From contig CACYOO010000011.1 of NCBI GenBank assembly GCA_902776035.1, forward strand, positions 1 through 64,000: a stretch of DNA of 64,000 nucleotides, written 5' to 3'. The notes beneath the pieces are model-generated. The model was not told the DNA's origin, ran no database searches, and saw only the letters and a list, made by a program, of their open reading frames with translations. Both the position numbers and the translations under genes were made by a program. The DNA comes from an uncultured bacterium (GTDB lineage Bacteria > Cyanobacteriota > Vampirovibrionia > Gastranaerophilales > Gastranaerophilaceae). This document shows positions 10,599 through 20,484 of the stretch, piece by piece. The number at the start of each line of letters is the position of its first letter. Position 1 is the stretch's first letter.

Positions 10599-11660
10599 TT
10601 ATATTAATCTTTCACCTGTTTTTGAATCAAAATATAAAAATTTATCACTATCCAAATTTAACTGAATATTATTTTCATATTTATTTGTACTTGAAATTCT
10701 TGCACAACACATGTTTTGACCTATATTAAAATATATTATTTGTTCAGAACCCAAAAGCTCTGTCATTTCAATAACTACACTTAATTTTATTCGACCTGAC
10801 ATAACAATCATATTTTCCGGACGAATACCTATTACAACATTTTTTCTATTACCAAGTTTTTCAATAATACTTTTTGACAATTCAATAACAGGTTCTTTAC
10901 CCATTATCAATGTATTATTTATAATATCGCAATCAATAAAATTCATTTGCGGAGAACCAATAAAACCTGCAACAAACTTATTGTTTGGATTATTATAAAC
11001 TTCAAGCGGTGTATCTGCTTGCTGAATTTTACCTTTATCTAATATAACAACTCTATCTCCCATTGTTAATGCTTCAGTTTGATCATGAGTTACATAAATA
11101 AATGTCGTTTGTAATTTTTCATGAAGTTTTTTTATTTCCGCTCTCATTTGCACTCTTAACTTTGCATCAAGATTAGACAACGGCTCATCCATTAAAAACA
11201 CTTTTGGTTTTCTGACTATAGCTCGTCCTAAGGCAACTCTTTGTCTTTGACCGCCTGAGAGTTGTTTTGGTTTTCTATCCAAATATTCAGTCAAATTTAA
11301 TATTTCAGCAGCTTCCATTACTTTTTCATCAATTTCATCTTTAGAAACATGCCTCATTTTTAAACCAAATGCGATATTTTCATATACCGTCATGTGAGGA
11401 TAAAGTGCGTAACTTTGAAATACAAAGGCAATATCTCTATCTTTCGGGTGAACATTATTTACCTTTTTATCTCCAATATATATATTTCCGCCGGAAATAT
11501 TTTCTAACCCTGCAACCATTCGCAAAATTGTTGATTTACCACATCCGGATGAACCAACAAGCACTACAAATTCTTTATCTGCTATAGTTAAATTTATATT
11601 ATCTATGACACGTTTTGTATCATAAATTTTTACAACATTTTCAAGTTTTACTTCACTCAT
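10599..11660 (-). CDS. Carbohydrate-import ABC transporter ATP-binding protein (MsmX/UgpC/MalK type)
   Basis: ATPase that energises a sugar or sugar-phosphate importer at the inner membrane. The Walker A motif is GSSGCGKST (36-44), the signature [15 protein letters not shown] lies near residue 134, and Walker B with D-loop is [15 protein letters not shown]-terminal regulatory OB-type domain contains IGIRPENM. No permease or binding-protein gene lies nearby, so, like B. subtilis MsmX, it may serve several remote permeases. Its ATG overlaps the end of the upstream degenerate kinase gene by eight bases, so the two are translationally coupled. Confidence 0.92.
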   Translation of the reverse strand: MSEVKLENVVKIYDTKRVIDNINLTIADKEFVVLVGSSGCGKSTILRMVAGLENISGGNIYIGDKKVNNVHPKDRDIAFVFQSYALYPHMTVYENIAFGLKMRHVSKDEIDEKVMEAAEILNLTEYLDRKPKQLSGGQRQRVALGRAIVRKPKVFLMDEPLSNLDAKLRVQMRAEIKKLHEKLQTTFIYVTHDQTEALTMGDRVVILDKGKIQQADTPLEVYNNPNNKFVAGFIGSPQMNFIDCDIINNTLIMGKEPVIELSKSIIEKLGNRKNVVIGIRPENMIVMSGRIKLSVVIEMTELLGSEQIIYFNIGQNMCCARISSTNKYENNIQLNLDSDKFLYFDSKTGERLI

Positions 11661-12810
11661 TGCTAGTCTGCATAACTTTCTCTATAGGAATTATAACTGT
11701 ATAAGAACTGCCTTGCATTGCTTGAGAATCGACACATACATTACCTTTTAATATTCTTATCAAATTTTTTACCGTTGCAAAAGCAATTGAACGCATTACT
11801 ACATTTTTGTTAGGGTTATCAAGCTGTGCATACGGCTCAAATAACACATCCAAATCCGTATCATTTATACCTAAACCTGAATCTGTAATTGTAATCATTA
11901 AAAATGATTTTTCATTAGCATTCTCAAAAGGAACAAGTCCTTTTTCATTCACTTGTTCTAAATCAGGATGATTTATCGATATATCTATTGTTCCTACATC
12001 AGTTGATTTTACTGCGGTTTCAATAATATTTCTTAGTATCAATTTTAATATTGGTTCATCAGAATAAATAGTTCTTTTTACATCCGGTGAAACATCTAAA
12101 TTTAAACTAATTGATTTTTCTTCTAAATCTTTTTCATAATCTTTTAATATAACTTTTAATGTGCTGACAGCATCAAAATACGACATTTTATGTTCAAATA
12201 AATTTGATTCTGACATAGAAAGTTCTAAAATTTTATTAATTAATGATAATACATCTTCAGAATTTTTATTTATAATTTTTATATATTTTTCTAACTTAGG
12301 ATTTAAATCTCCTCCCAATCCATCTATTATAGCTTCAGAAAAGCCGACAACAGATTGCAGAGGTGTTTTTAAATCTCCTGAAAGTTTTACAAGAAAATTA
12401 TTTTTATCCCTATTAACCTTTTGCATACTCTCATGTTCAACTACAATGCTTCTAAGTGCCTTATAGCTTTGAGTATTATCTCGTAAACTAACTATATAAC
12501 CTTCATTAATAGTTCTTGAAGTTACATCAAAAAATCTATCATTTTCAAGAGAATCTTTTGTGCGTAAAACTTTTGATTTTCCTGTATCAGCAATTTTTAT
12601 AATCAAATCTAATGCATTTTCAAATAAATCATCAATATAACCTTCTGCAAAATCTTCTTTAAGTAAAGATAATGTTTTTACAGACAAATCATTACACCAA
12701 ATAAAGCTACCGCTTTTATGCAATGTTACTACACAATCAGGTAATTTTGATAATAAATCTTCATCTTCATCTTTTTTATTTATGAAAAAATTTTTAAAAA
12801 AATCAAACAT
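11653..12810 (-). CDS. Degenerate histidine-kinase-like protein (PAS-like + pseudo-HisKA/HATPase)
   Basis: Cytoplasmic protein of 385 residues laid out like a PAS-histidine kinase: a PAS-like region (about 20-115), a HisKA-like dimerisation helix pair (about 130-200) and an HATPase_c-like domain (about 248-380). The H-box, usually SHELRTPL, reads SGDLKTPL, so the phospho-acceptor His is Gly145. In the N-box (NIIETAVKS) the usual Mg-binding Asn is Thr266. The G1 box DSGLG (310-314) survives, but the G2 GxG is absent. It is therefore probably not a kinase; it could be a scaffold or sensor. It is first in the operon with the MsmX-like ATPase, fabI, dnaG and sigA. Confidence 0.8.
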   Translation of the reverse strand: MFDFFKNFFINKKDEDEDLLSKLPDCVVTLHKSGSFIWCNDLSVKTLSLLKEDFAEGYIDDLFENALDLIIKIADTGKSKVLRTKDSLENDRFFDVTSRTINEGYIVSLRDNTQSYKALRSIVVEHESMQKVNRDKNNFLVKLSGDLKTPLQSVVGFSEAIIDGLGGDLNPKLEKYIKIINKNSEDVLSLINKILELSMSESNLFEHKMSYFDAVSTLKVILKDYEKDLEEKSISLNLDVSPDVKRTIYSDEPILKLILRNIIETAVKSTDVGTIDISINHPDLEQVNEKGLVPFENANEKSFLMITITDSGLGINDTDLDVLFEPYAQLDNPNKNVVMRSIAFATVKNLIRILKGNVCVDSQAMQGSSYTVIIPIEKVMQTSNE

Positions 12811-12830
12811 AGAATACCTCTATGTTTTTT

Positions 12831-12858
12831 AGTATAACATAGTCAAGCATTTTCGCAA
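12831..12858 (-). promoter_or_regulatory. Sigma-70 promoter for the minus-strand operon starting at 12810
   Basis: On the minus strand a -35-like TTGCGA (12853-12858) and a -10 TATACT (12831-12836) are separated by 16 bases. The predicted start near 12824 leaves a leader of only about 15 nt. That leader overlaps an inverted repeat, AAACATAG / CTATGTTT (12805-12827), which holds the Shine-Dalgarno AGAGG in its loop and the ATG in its second arm. Confidence 0.5.
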
Positions 12859-12891
12859 GAATATATTTTTTATTTATATTATTATTATCCT

Positions 12892-13377
12892 ATGGAAAAA
12901 GATAAAACAAATGTAATGCGTATAGCTGACAGCCATAAAATAAAGTATAATCACTATTGTTATAAAAATACTGATGCCATAAGCGGTGTTGATGTTGCAA
13001 AAGTATTAAATCAAAAACCGGCTCAAGTTTTTAAAACTTTAGTAACATCTGCCAGAACAAATGAATATTATGTATTCATGATTCCTGTAGCAGAAGAACT
13101 TGATTTAAAAAAAGCTGCAAAAAGTGTCAATGTAAAATCTGTTGAAATGATAAAACAAAAAGACCTTTTACCACTTACCGGCTACATTCATGGCGGATGT
13201 TCTCCGATTGGAATGAAAAAACAATTTAAGACTGTTATTGATATTACAGCCAAAAACTTTGATACAATAATATTCAGTGCAGGTAAAATAGGTTATCAAA
13301 TTGAAATGTCATTAGATGACTTATCAAAAATAATAAAGTTTGATTTATATAATATAACAAAAAGCGGTGAATTTTAA
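12892..13377 (+). CDS. ybaK: Cys-tRNA(Pro)/Cys-tRNA(Cys) deacylase, YbaK/EbsC family
   Basis: Trans-editing enzyme that hydrolyses mischarged aminoacyl-tRNA, mainly Cys-tRNA(Pro). The 161-residue protein is a single YbaK/ProX domain, with the conserved QVFKTLV segment, the Lys-rich KKAAKSVNVKSVEM block and the signature GYIHGGCSPIGMKK, followed by the conserved SAGKIGYQIEM. It is divergent from the 12810 operon and has no obvious Shine-Dalgarno; TATTAT-like boxes lie just upstream. The stop codon lies inside the loop of the terminator that follows. Function is inferred from the family, with strong motif agreement. Confidence 0.93.
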   Translation: MEKDKTNVMRIADSHKIKYNHYCYKNTDAISGVDVAKVLNQKPAQVFKTLVTSARTNEYYVFMIPVAEELDLKKAAKSVNVKSVEMIKQKDLLPLTGYIHGGCSPIGMKKQFKTVIDITAKNFDTIIFSAGKIGYQIEMSLDDLSKIIKFDLYNITKSGEF

Positions 13378-13393
13378 AAATTCACCGCTTTTA
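13360..13393. terminator. Bidirectional terminator between ybaK and nifJ
   Basis: A perfect 15-bp stem (AAAAGCGGTGAATTT and its complement) closed by TAA, which is the ybaK stop codon itself. Flanking A and T runs allow termination in both directions for the two convergent genes. Confidence 0.9.
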
Positions 13394-13413
13394 CATTTTT
13401 AGTTACATAAAAA

Positions 13414-16400
13414 CTATTGAAGTAATTGACCTACTGATTTGTAAACTTCCATACGTTTTGCAGCATCTTCTTCTGCTTGAGTATAGAGTTTTTCAGCATC
13501 ATCAGGGTTAGTCTTTAACAGTGATTTGTAACGACCTTCACTTCTGATAAAGTCTTGATAACTTCCTTTTGGATCTTTTGCATCCCAAGTGAATGGAGTT
13601 TCTGCTGCAGGATTATATCTGTACAATGGGAAGTAACCTGCTTCAACTGCACGTTTTTGTTCGGTTTGAGTTTTACTCATATCGATACCGTGTGCGATAC
13701 AAGGAGCATAAGCAAATATGATAGATGGTCCATTATAAGCTTCTGCTTCTTGGAATGCCTTTAATGTTTGGTTTCTGTCAGCACCCAATGCAACTGATGC
13801 AACATATACATAGCCGTAAGACATACTCATCAAGCCCATATTTTTCTTGTAAGTTCTCTTACCACCTGTAGCGAATTTTGCAACAGCACCTGTAGGTGTT
13901 GATTTAGAAGCTTGTCCGCCTGTATTTGAGTATACTTCGGTATCAAGAACAAGAATATTTACATTCTTATTTTGAGCCAATACATGGTCTATACCACCAT
14001 ATCCGATATCGTTAGCCCAACCATCTCCACCGATAATCCATACTGATTTATCTGTAAAGTAATCTTCAAGTTCTTTTATCTTCTTGATTGTTTCGCATCC
14101 GCATTCTTTTGCATATTTATCAATTACAGCTTTTGCTTTATTTTGAGCCAAAACTGCTTCTGCGGTTTTTGAATTATCCCAATGTGCCATAGCTTCTTGT
14201 AATGCTTCTTTTAAGTCAGCAGGAGCATCTTCTTTTCCTAAAACTTTTTCAACATAAGTTTTTAAAGTGCTTCTGTTAGCATCAACTGCTAATCTCATAC
14301 CAAAACCAAATTCAGCATTATCTTCAAACAATGAGTTAGCCCAAGCCGGTCCTCTGCCTTCTTTAGTCTTTGTATATGGAATTGTTGGGAATGTACCTGA
14401 ATAGATTGATGAACAACCTGTTGCATTGGCAACAATAGCATTTTCACCAAATAATTGAGATACTAATTTAACATAAGGTGTTTCTCCACAACCTGCACAA
14501 GCACCTGAAAATTCAAATAACGGTTTCTTTAACATAGCACCCTTTAATGTTTTTTCGTTATTTTTGCCTAAAACATTATCCGGAGCAGCATCAAAGAATT
14601 CTTCATTAGCCATTTCACCTGCTTCTGATTCTTTTTCAATTGATGACCAAGAAAGAGCTGGTGCTTCAGGTTTTCTTTGTGTTACAGGACATTGATCTAA
14701 GCAAACACCGCAACCTGTACAATCTTTGCAGTATACTTGAACTTTAAAGTGTTCACCGTTAGCATTAGGTTTTGCTTCAACTGTATTAAATGATGCAGGA
14801 GCATCTTTTAATGTATCTGTTTCAAATAACTTAGTTCTGATTGCAGCATGAGGACAAGCTGAAGCACAAATACCGCATTGAATACAAGCTTCACTGTTCC
14901 AATGTGGTACACGAGGAGCAATACCTCTCTTTTCTAAGCAAGCAGTACCTGTTGGAATTACACCGTCAACTGACATTGCTGAAACAGGGATATCATCACC
15001 TTTTTGACGCATAGATGGCTCAATGATTTTCTTTGCAAATTCATCTGCATTGTCAGGAATTAATTTTACATCATCGGCATGAGCTACACCATCTAATGAA
15101 GCAGGAATTACTACTTCTTCTGTTGCATTTACGGCTGCATCAATTAATGCGAGGTTCATATTTACAACATCATCGCCTTTTTTCTTGAAAGTCTTTTTAG
15201 TCATTTCTTTCATACCTTCAAGAGCTTGTTCAAACGGAATGATACCTGATACTTTGAAGTATGCAACCATCATTACAGTATTTGCACCTTTACCTCTTAA
15301 ACCAGGTTGTTCTTTTATTAATTTTTCAGCATCTACGTTGTAGAATTTAACTTTTTTATTAACGATAGTTTCTTGCATATCTCTTGTTAAATGAGAGAAA
15401 GCTTCTTCTTTAGACCAAGGAGAATTTAGCAAGAATGTACCACCTTCTTTAATACCTTTTAATAAATCATATCTGCCAACATAAGCATGAGCAGAACAAG
15501 ATACAAAATCAGGTGCTGTAATTAAATATGTTGATTTAATAGGTTTATCACCAAATCTCAAGTGAGATACAGTAACACCAAATGATTTTTTAGAATCGTA
15601 AGCAAAGTATGCTTGAGCATCTTTATCTGTATATTGACCAATAATTTTAATTGAGTTCTTGTTAGCACCAACCGTACCATCTGAACCTAAGCCCCAGAAC
15701 ATACAGTTTGTAGTTCCTTCCGGTTCTGTTACAATGTGTTCTTCAACTTTTAAAGATTTGTTTGTAACGTCGTCTTCTATACCAACTGTAAATCCGTGGA
15801 AACCATTGTTTTCTGCATGTTTATAAACAGCAAGAACCATTGATGGTGTAAATTCTTTTGAAGATAAACCATAACGTCCGCCAATTACTCTAACATCTTT
15901 ATTTTCAATTGCAGCAACAACATCCAAGTATAATGGTTCACCTATTGAACCAGGTTCTTTTGTTCTGTCAAGAACTGTAACACGTTTAACTGATGCAGGT
16001 AATGCTTCATTGAAACGTTTTACATCGAACGGTCTGTACAATCTAACCTTAACTAAACCGTATTTAGTACCTCTTGTTGCATTTAAATATTCTATTGTTT
16101 CTTCGATAGTTTCACATCCGGAACCAATTGCAACAACTACATCTGTCGCATCAGGTGCACCAACATAATCAAACGGATGATATTGTCTGCCTGTTACTTT
16201 TGCTACTTTATCCATATATTCTTGAACAATATCAGGAACAGCATCATAGTATTTGTTTACTGTTTCACGTCCTTGGAAGTAAACGTCAGTATTTTGAGCA
16301 CCAACCTTACAAACAGGTGCTTCAGGTTTTAAAGCTCTATTTCTAAATTCTTCAATGTATTGTGGCTCAACTAAAGATTTAATATCTTCGTAAGAAATTT

Positions 16401-16953
16401 CTTCAATTTTGTGAACTTCATGAGATGTTCTAAAGCCATCAAAGAATTGTAAGAATGGAACTTTAGCTTTGTATGTTGCTAAGTGTGCAACAAGAGCCAT
16501 ATCCATTTCTTCTTGAACAGAGTTAGCTGCTAACATAGCATAACCTGTATTACGACATCCCATAACGTCAGTGTGGTCGCCAAATATAGCTAATGATTGA
16601 GCTGCTAATGCACGAGCCGCAACGTGAATTACTGATGGAAGCATTTCACCTGCAATTTTATGCATAACAGGAATCATTAATAACAAACCTTGTGATGCAG
16701 TATATGTAGATGTTAAACTACCTGCTACAAGTGAACCATGTACAGCACCTGCTGCACCTGCTTCTGATTGCATTTCTGCTACACTTACTTCTTTACCCCA
16801 AATATTTTGTTTGTGTTGTGATGACCATTCATCAACCCATTCTCCCATAGTAGATGATGGTGTAATAGGGTAAATTGCCGATACTTCACTTAATGCATAC
16901 GCAACATGTGCTGCAGCATAGTTACCGTCAACTGTAATTGTCTTTCCAGACAT
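13414..16953 (-). CDS. nifJ: Pyruvate:ferredoxin (flavodoxin) oxidoreductase
   Basis: Single-chain 1179-residue PFOR that oxidises pyruvate to acetyl-CoA and CO2, passing electrons to ferredoxin or flavodoxin in the cytoplasm. The N-terminus shows the pyrimidine-binding domain with YPITPSSTMGEW. Two 4Fe-4S ferredoxin-type motifs lie near residues 690 and 740 (CIQCGICASACP and CTGCGVCLDQCP). A third cluster is expected from Cys in GACAGCGETPY. The TPP motif GDGWANDIGYGG lies near residue 975, with SNTGGQASKSTPTG after it. It is a hallmark of fermentative anaerobes. It is monocistronic, with its own upstream region (16954-17062) and a terminator after it. Confidence 0.97.
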   Translation of the reverse strand: MSGKTITVDGNYAAAHVAYALSEVSAIYPITPSSTMGEWVDEWSSQHKQNIWGKEVSVAEMQSEAGAAGAVHGSLVAGSLTSTYTASQGLLLMIPVMHKIAGEMLPSVIHVAARALAAQSLAIFGDHTDVMGCRNTGYAMLAANSVQEEMDMALVAHLATYKAKVPFLQFFDGFRTSHEVHKIEEISYEDIKSLVEPQYIEEFRNRALKPEAPVCKVGAQNTDVYFQGRETVNKYYDAVPDIVQEYMDKVAKVTGRQYHPFDYVGAPDATDVVVAIGSGCETIEETIEYLNATRGTKYGLVKVRLYRPFDVKRFNEALPASVKRVTVLDRTKEPGSIGEPLYLDVVAAIENKDVRVIGGRYGLSSKEFTPSMVLAVYKHAENNGFHGFTVGIEDDVTNKSLKVEEHIVTEPEGTTNCMFWGLGSDGTVGANKNSIKIIGQYTDKDAQAYFAYDSKKSFGVTVSHLRFGDKPIKSTYLITAPDFVSCSAHAYVGRYDLLKGIKEGGTFLLNSPWSKEEAFSHLTRDMQETIVNKKVKFYNVDAEKLIKEQPGLRGKGANTVMMVAYFKVSGIIPFEQALEGMKEMTKKTFKKKGDDVVNMNLALIDAAVNATEEVVIPASLDGVAHADDVKLIPDNADEFAKKIIEPSMRQKGDDIPVSAMSVDGVIPTGTACLEKRGIAPRVPHWNSEACIQCGICASACPHAAIRTKLFETDTLKDAPASFNTVEAKPNANGEHFKVQVYCKDCTGCGVCLDQCPVTQRKPEAPALSWSSIEKESEAGEMANEEFFDAAPDNVLGKNNEKTLKGAMLKKPLFEFSGACAGCGETPYVKLVSQLFGENAIVANATGCSSIYSGTFPTIPYTKTKEGRGPAWANSLFEDNAEFGFGMRLAVDANRSTLKTYVEKVLGKEDAPADLKEALQEAMAHWDNSKTAEAVLAQNKAKAVIDKYAKECGCETIKKIKELEDYFTDKSVWIIGGDGWANDIGYGGIDHVLAQNKNVNILVLDTEVYSNTGGQASKSTPTGAVAKFATGGKRTYKKNMGLMSMSYGYVYVASVALGADRNQTLKAFQEAEAYNGPSIIFAYAPCIAHGIDMSKTQTEQKRAVEAGYFPLYRYNPAAETPFTWDAKDPKGSYQDFIRSEGRYKSLLKTNPDDAEKLYTQAEEDAAKRMEVYKSVGQLLQ

Positions 16954-17062
16954 AAGTTCCTCCTAACTTTCTTATAGTAATACATGTATTTTATTAAATA
17001 CTTGCTTCAATTTTATATCAAAAAAATTTTATAGCCAAATTTTATTTTAAATTTTTATTTTT

Positions 17063-18136
17063 TTAGATTTTCGGTTCTAATTCACAGCACATTTGACAAG
17101 CTCCGAAAACACCGGACACTTTCAAGTTTTTTCTAAAACAACAATAATTGGGCTTATTAAAAATTTCTTTTATTGTATTTTCTTTTAAATTCCCTATACG
17201 TTCTGACAGACACGGATATACATCTCCAATAGGTGTAATAAATGTATTAGAAAATGGAAATTTACAGGGTTTATATATATCTTTAACAGGTGTATCAGCA
17301 GAAATATTAAAGAATTTTTCTATTGATTTCAAAGGTTCTTTACTGTATTCAAATTTTGGAGAAAATCTTATTTTAGTATTTCCATTTTTAGATAAACTTT
17401 CCAATTCATTATATACTTCTTTAAAATGTTCCATATCAAAATACTTTTGTATAGGATAATTTTCGTTAAATTGCGGAACAAAACTATCGAATAATACTGA
17501 ATTTTGTTTAAGATTATTGTTTCTTAAAAACGAAAGAGAAAAAAACTCAAATTTATTATCTAAGCATAATTTATATAATTTTGGTAAATCATCAAGATTA
17601 TTTTCTAAAATTATAGTTTTTACATCTATCATAGGACGTTTTTTATATTTTTTAAATAATTCCATATTAGAAATGACTTTATCAAAAAGTCCATCTTTAC
17701 CTCTGTTTAAATCATGATTTTTTTCATAACCATCTATAGAAACCGAAAAAAGCAGCAAACTATTTTTTATAAATAATTTGACTAAATCTTCGTTTAAAAG
17801 TGTTCCGTTAGAAACAATATTAACTTTTGAAAGAGTTTTTTTAGAAACCTGTACATAAATTTCAGGAAAATCTTTTCTCAAAAGCGGTTCTCCGCCTACT
17901 AGCGTAACTAGAGAATAAAAAGGTATTTGATTAATTATATTTATCCATTCACTTGTTGTAAGTTCTTCTTTATTTCTATCATTACCAACATAACAATAAG
18001 GACAGTTTAAATTACATCTGTATGTTAATTCAAAAAAATATCTCAAAGGCATTAATGCTCTGCCGTATTTTGAATTATAAGACGGCATTGCATAAACATC
18101 TCTTGCAATATCAAATAACGTTGAGTAATTAAACAT
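17063..18136 (-). CDS. Radical SAM protein with SPASM-like C-terminus
   Basis: Cytoplasmic radical S-adenosylmethionine enzyme of 357 residues. The 4Fe-4S motif CNLNCPYC (Cys41, 45, 48) is followed by the GGEPLLRKDF block. The C-terminal third has further cysteines (CKFPFSNTF...GDVYPC and CCF...CQMCC) typical of SPASM/twitch auxiliary-cluster domains, which act on peptides or proteins. No obvious precursor peptide is next to it. The downstream gene encodes a small secreted protein. The start codon lies six bases after a TATAAT box with no Shine-Dalgarno, suggesting a leaderless mRNA. The substrate is unknown. Confidence 0.82.
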   Translation of the reverse strand: MFNYSTLFDIARDVYAMPSYNSKYGRALMPLRYFFELTYRCNLNCPYCYVGNDRNKEELTTSEWINIINQIPFYSLVTLVGGEPLLRKDFPEIYVQVSKKTLSKVNIVSNGTLLNEDLVKLFIKNSLLLFSVSIDGYEKNHDLNRGKDGLFDKVISNMELFKKYKKRPMIDVKTIILENNLDDLPKLYKLCLDNKFEFFSLSFLRNNNLKQNSVLFDSFVPQFNENYPIQKYFDMEHFKEVYNELESLSKNGNTKIRFSPKFEYSKEPLKSIEKFFNISADTPVKDIYKPCKFPFSNTFITPIGDVYPCLSERIGNLKENTIKEIFNKPNYCCFRKNLKVSGVFGACQMCCELEPKI

Positions 18137-18142
18137 AAAATT

Positions 18143-18148
18143 ATTATA
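18143..18148 (-). promoter_or_regulatory. -10 box implying a leaderless transcript for the radical SAM gene
   Basis: A perfect TATAAT on the minus strand ends six bases before the ATG at 18136, so the expected transcription start coincides with the start codon. No -35 match is clear. Confidence 0.4.
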
Positions 18149-18160
18149 TCATATATATTT

Positions 18161-18724
18161 TTAGTAATTTAAATATGCGTAAGCATTAAATTTCATAGAA
18201 CCATATATTATTTTGAATGTGCCTTCTTTAACCTGTTCAAGTTTTACAAAATTAATTTCTTCACTATTAAAATCATCTTCTGTTTCTATCGCAGGAATTT
18301 TACCAATTACGTCATACGCCTGACACAAATTTATATAAACTTTTCCATTCTTTTTTGTACCTATAACTTTGTAATGTCCTACAGGAACAATACCTGACGG
18401 AGTTTGTACAGGTACAGACAGATTCAATAACGGATATTGTTCTTGATACTTAGTCAAAAAATCAGCTTCACTACCATCTTCTGATGGCTTCATTAACGGA
18501 TTACCTGCTTTTTTTTCGGCTCTTATTTTTTTTGCATTCTTTCGCTTTTCCAAAGCATCAATTACTTTCTTATATTCTTTTTCAGTAATCATTTTTTGAC
18601 CGTCCCAAGCATTTTCAACATTAGAAAGCTCGCTCCAGCTTTTCGTAACATCTAAGTCATCTGAAAATACTGCAGGTGAAAAAATCATTGATATGAATAG
18701 TAGACATATAATTTTATTTCGCAT
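18161..18724 (-). CDS. Small secreted protein of unknown function
   Basis: The 187-residue product begins with a convincing Sec signal peptide (charged MRNK, hydrophobic CLLFISMIFSPAVFS, likely cleavage before DDLD). A charged helical segment rich in Lys/Glu/Ala follows (about residues 50-80), then a small beta-rich C-terminal domain (about 95-187). I recognise no family. It is 24 bases upstream of the radical SAM gene on the same strand and may be in its transcription unit, but it has no Cys-rich or leader-core architecture that would mark it as a substrate. Confidence 0.6.
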   Translation of the reverse strand: MRNKIICLLFISMIFSPAVFSDDLDVTKSWSELSNVENAWDGQKMITEKEYKKVIDALEKRKNAKKIRAEKKAGNPLMKPSEDGSEADFLTKYQEQYPLLNLSVPVQTPSGIVPVGHYKVIGTKKNGKVYINLCQAYDVIGKIPAIETEDDFNSEEINFVKLEQVKEGTFKIIYGSMKFNAYAYLNY

Positions 18725-18810
18725 ATACTAACAATATAATGTTTTTTTATAAAAAGTAAACAAAATTTTTATAATTTACATTAAAAATATGACTAATCGG
18801 AAGGATACGA

Positions 18811-20484
18811 ATGTCTACAAACTTTTTAGTTTTTATTATAGCTATTTCATCTGCATTGGCTCTAATATATCTTATTTACACCATATTAGTTTCTCTGGAT
18901 AGTTCTGCAGGTAAAAAAAAGAAAGAACTGCAAATTTCAGAAAGCGGTATTTTAGAGCAAGCAAAAATGCTATATAATCAGCAAAAATACGGTGTTGTTG
19001 AAAAATTAGCTAAAAAATATTTGGATGTTAAACCGGAACATATTGATTTAAGAATCGTTCTTGCAAAAGCACTATACAAAAATGACAGTATATATGAAGC
19101 TATTAAAGAATGTAGTTTTATTCTTTCAAAACATGAAAATAATAATGATATAAGACTCATTCTTGCTAAATGCTATAAAAAAATTGAACAATATTCAAAA
19201 GCTATACAAGAATTAAAAAAAATATTAGAAGATGAACCTGAAAACATAAATATATTAAAAGAATTAAGTGATATCTATTTAGAAACCAAACAAAAAGCTT
19301 ATGCAATAGAAGTCTTACGTAAGCTTGAACCATTAACCGATAACAGCCATGATTTAGTTGAAATAAAAACCAAGCTTGCAGATTTACTTATTGAATTAGA
19401 GAATTATCCTGAGGCCTTTGATGAATTAAATGGTATTCTTGAAATATATCCTGAAGATGTTGATACAAATAAAAAATTGATTGAATTGTACTCTAAAGTA
19501 CAAAACTATGATGCTGCAATTGAAAATTGTGAAAAAATGCTGGAAACAAATGATAATACAAGTCTTGGTTTATGGTTATTAAATAATCTTACTAATTTTT
19601 ATTATCTTAATAAAAATATAGATAAAGCAATGGAATATGCTCAAAAAATATTAAAACATCCTTTTGCAGATAAACTAAAAACAAAAAAATATATTGCAAA
19701 AATCATGTTTGAAAATGGAAAAGAACAAGAAGCAATGGAAATGTTAATGCAGCTTCAAGACCAAAATAATGAAGATATAGAAATTAAAAAATTAATGATT
19801 GACAATTACGTAAAAAATAACAATTACGTATCTGCATTAGAATTGTATAAACAGATTATGGATTTAGCAAGTGTTAACGATATGAACAAAGTTCATTTAG
19901 CAATAAGTAACTTATGTGTTCAATGGGCTAAATATCTGTTTGATAACCAAAAATATGATGAAGGTTTCAAAATTTTTAAGCTTGCAATACAGTATGATAG
20001 TGAAAATCCTTTTATATATTACGAACTTGGAATGGTAAATATTGAAATAAAGAATTACACTGAAGCTATTATGCAGTTAAAAAAAGCTATTCAACTTGCA
20101 CCGAATAATTCTGAATTTCATATATCGTTAGCTTCTTGTTATGAAGCAATCGGAGATGTATTTTCACAAAAAGATACTCTTATACAAGCTACAAAAATTG
20201 ATAAAACAAATACTGACGCATATTATAAATTGGCTATGCTATATAACAACCAACATGATAATGTAAATGAAATAAAAACTCTTGAGCATATAATAGAACT
20301 AGAACCAAATCATATTGATGCAAAATATCAATTGGCACTTATTAAAGAAACTCAAGGGGACAAAGAAAATGCTCTCGAATTATATAAAGAAATCGAAAGC
20401 ATTAATCCTGATTATAAAAATATTAAAGAAAACATTGAAATGTTATCTTCATCTATTAAAGCGGATGAATCTCAGGCGCTTTAA
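18811..20484 (+). CDS. Membrane-anchored TPR protein
   Basis: A 557-residue protein with an N-terminal transmembrane helix (about residues 5-27) followed by roughly a dozen tetratricopeptide repeats to the end, for example the units around YNQQKYGVVEKLAKKYL, YSKAIQELKKILEDEP and YTEAIMQLKKAIQLAPNN. The repeats presumably face one side of the membrane as a protein-interaction scaffold; the layout resembles YciM/LapB or PilF-like proteins, but no specific assignment is possible. A clear AAGGA site precedes the ATG. The 3' end overlaps the convergent gene at 20456 by 29 bases. Confidence 0.85.
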   Translation: MSTNFLVFIIAISSALALIYLIYTILVSLDSSAGKKKKELQISESGILEQAKMLYNQQKYGVVEKLAKKYLDVKPEHIDLRIVLAKALYKNDSIYEAIKECSFILSKHENNNDIRLILAKCYKKIEQYSKAIQELKKILEDEPENINILKELSDIYLETKQKAYAIEVLRKLEPLTDNSHDLVEIKTKLADLLIELENYPEAFDELNGILEIYPEDVDTNKKLIELYSKVQNYDAAIENCEKMLETNDNTSLGLWLLNNLTNFYYLNKNIDKAMEYAQKILKHPFADKLKTKKYIAKIMFENGKEQEAMEMLMQLQDQNNEDIEIKKLMIDNYVKNNNYVSALELYKQIMDLASVNDMNKVHLAISNLCVQWAKYLFDNQKYDEGFKIFKLAIQYDSENPFIYYELGMVNIEIKNYTEAIMQLKKAIQLAPNNSEFHISLASCYEAIGDVFSQKDTLIQATKIDKTNTDAYYKLAMLYNNQHDNVNEIKTLEHIIELEPNHIDAKYQLALIKETQGDKENALELYKEIESINPDYKNIKENIEMLSSSIKADESQAL

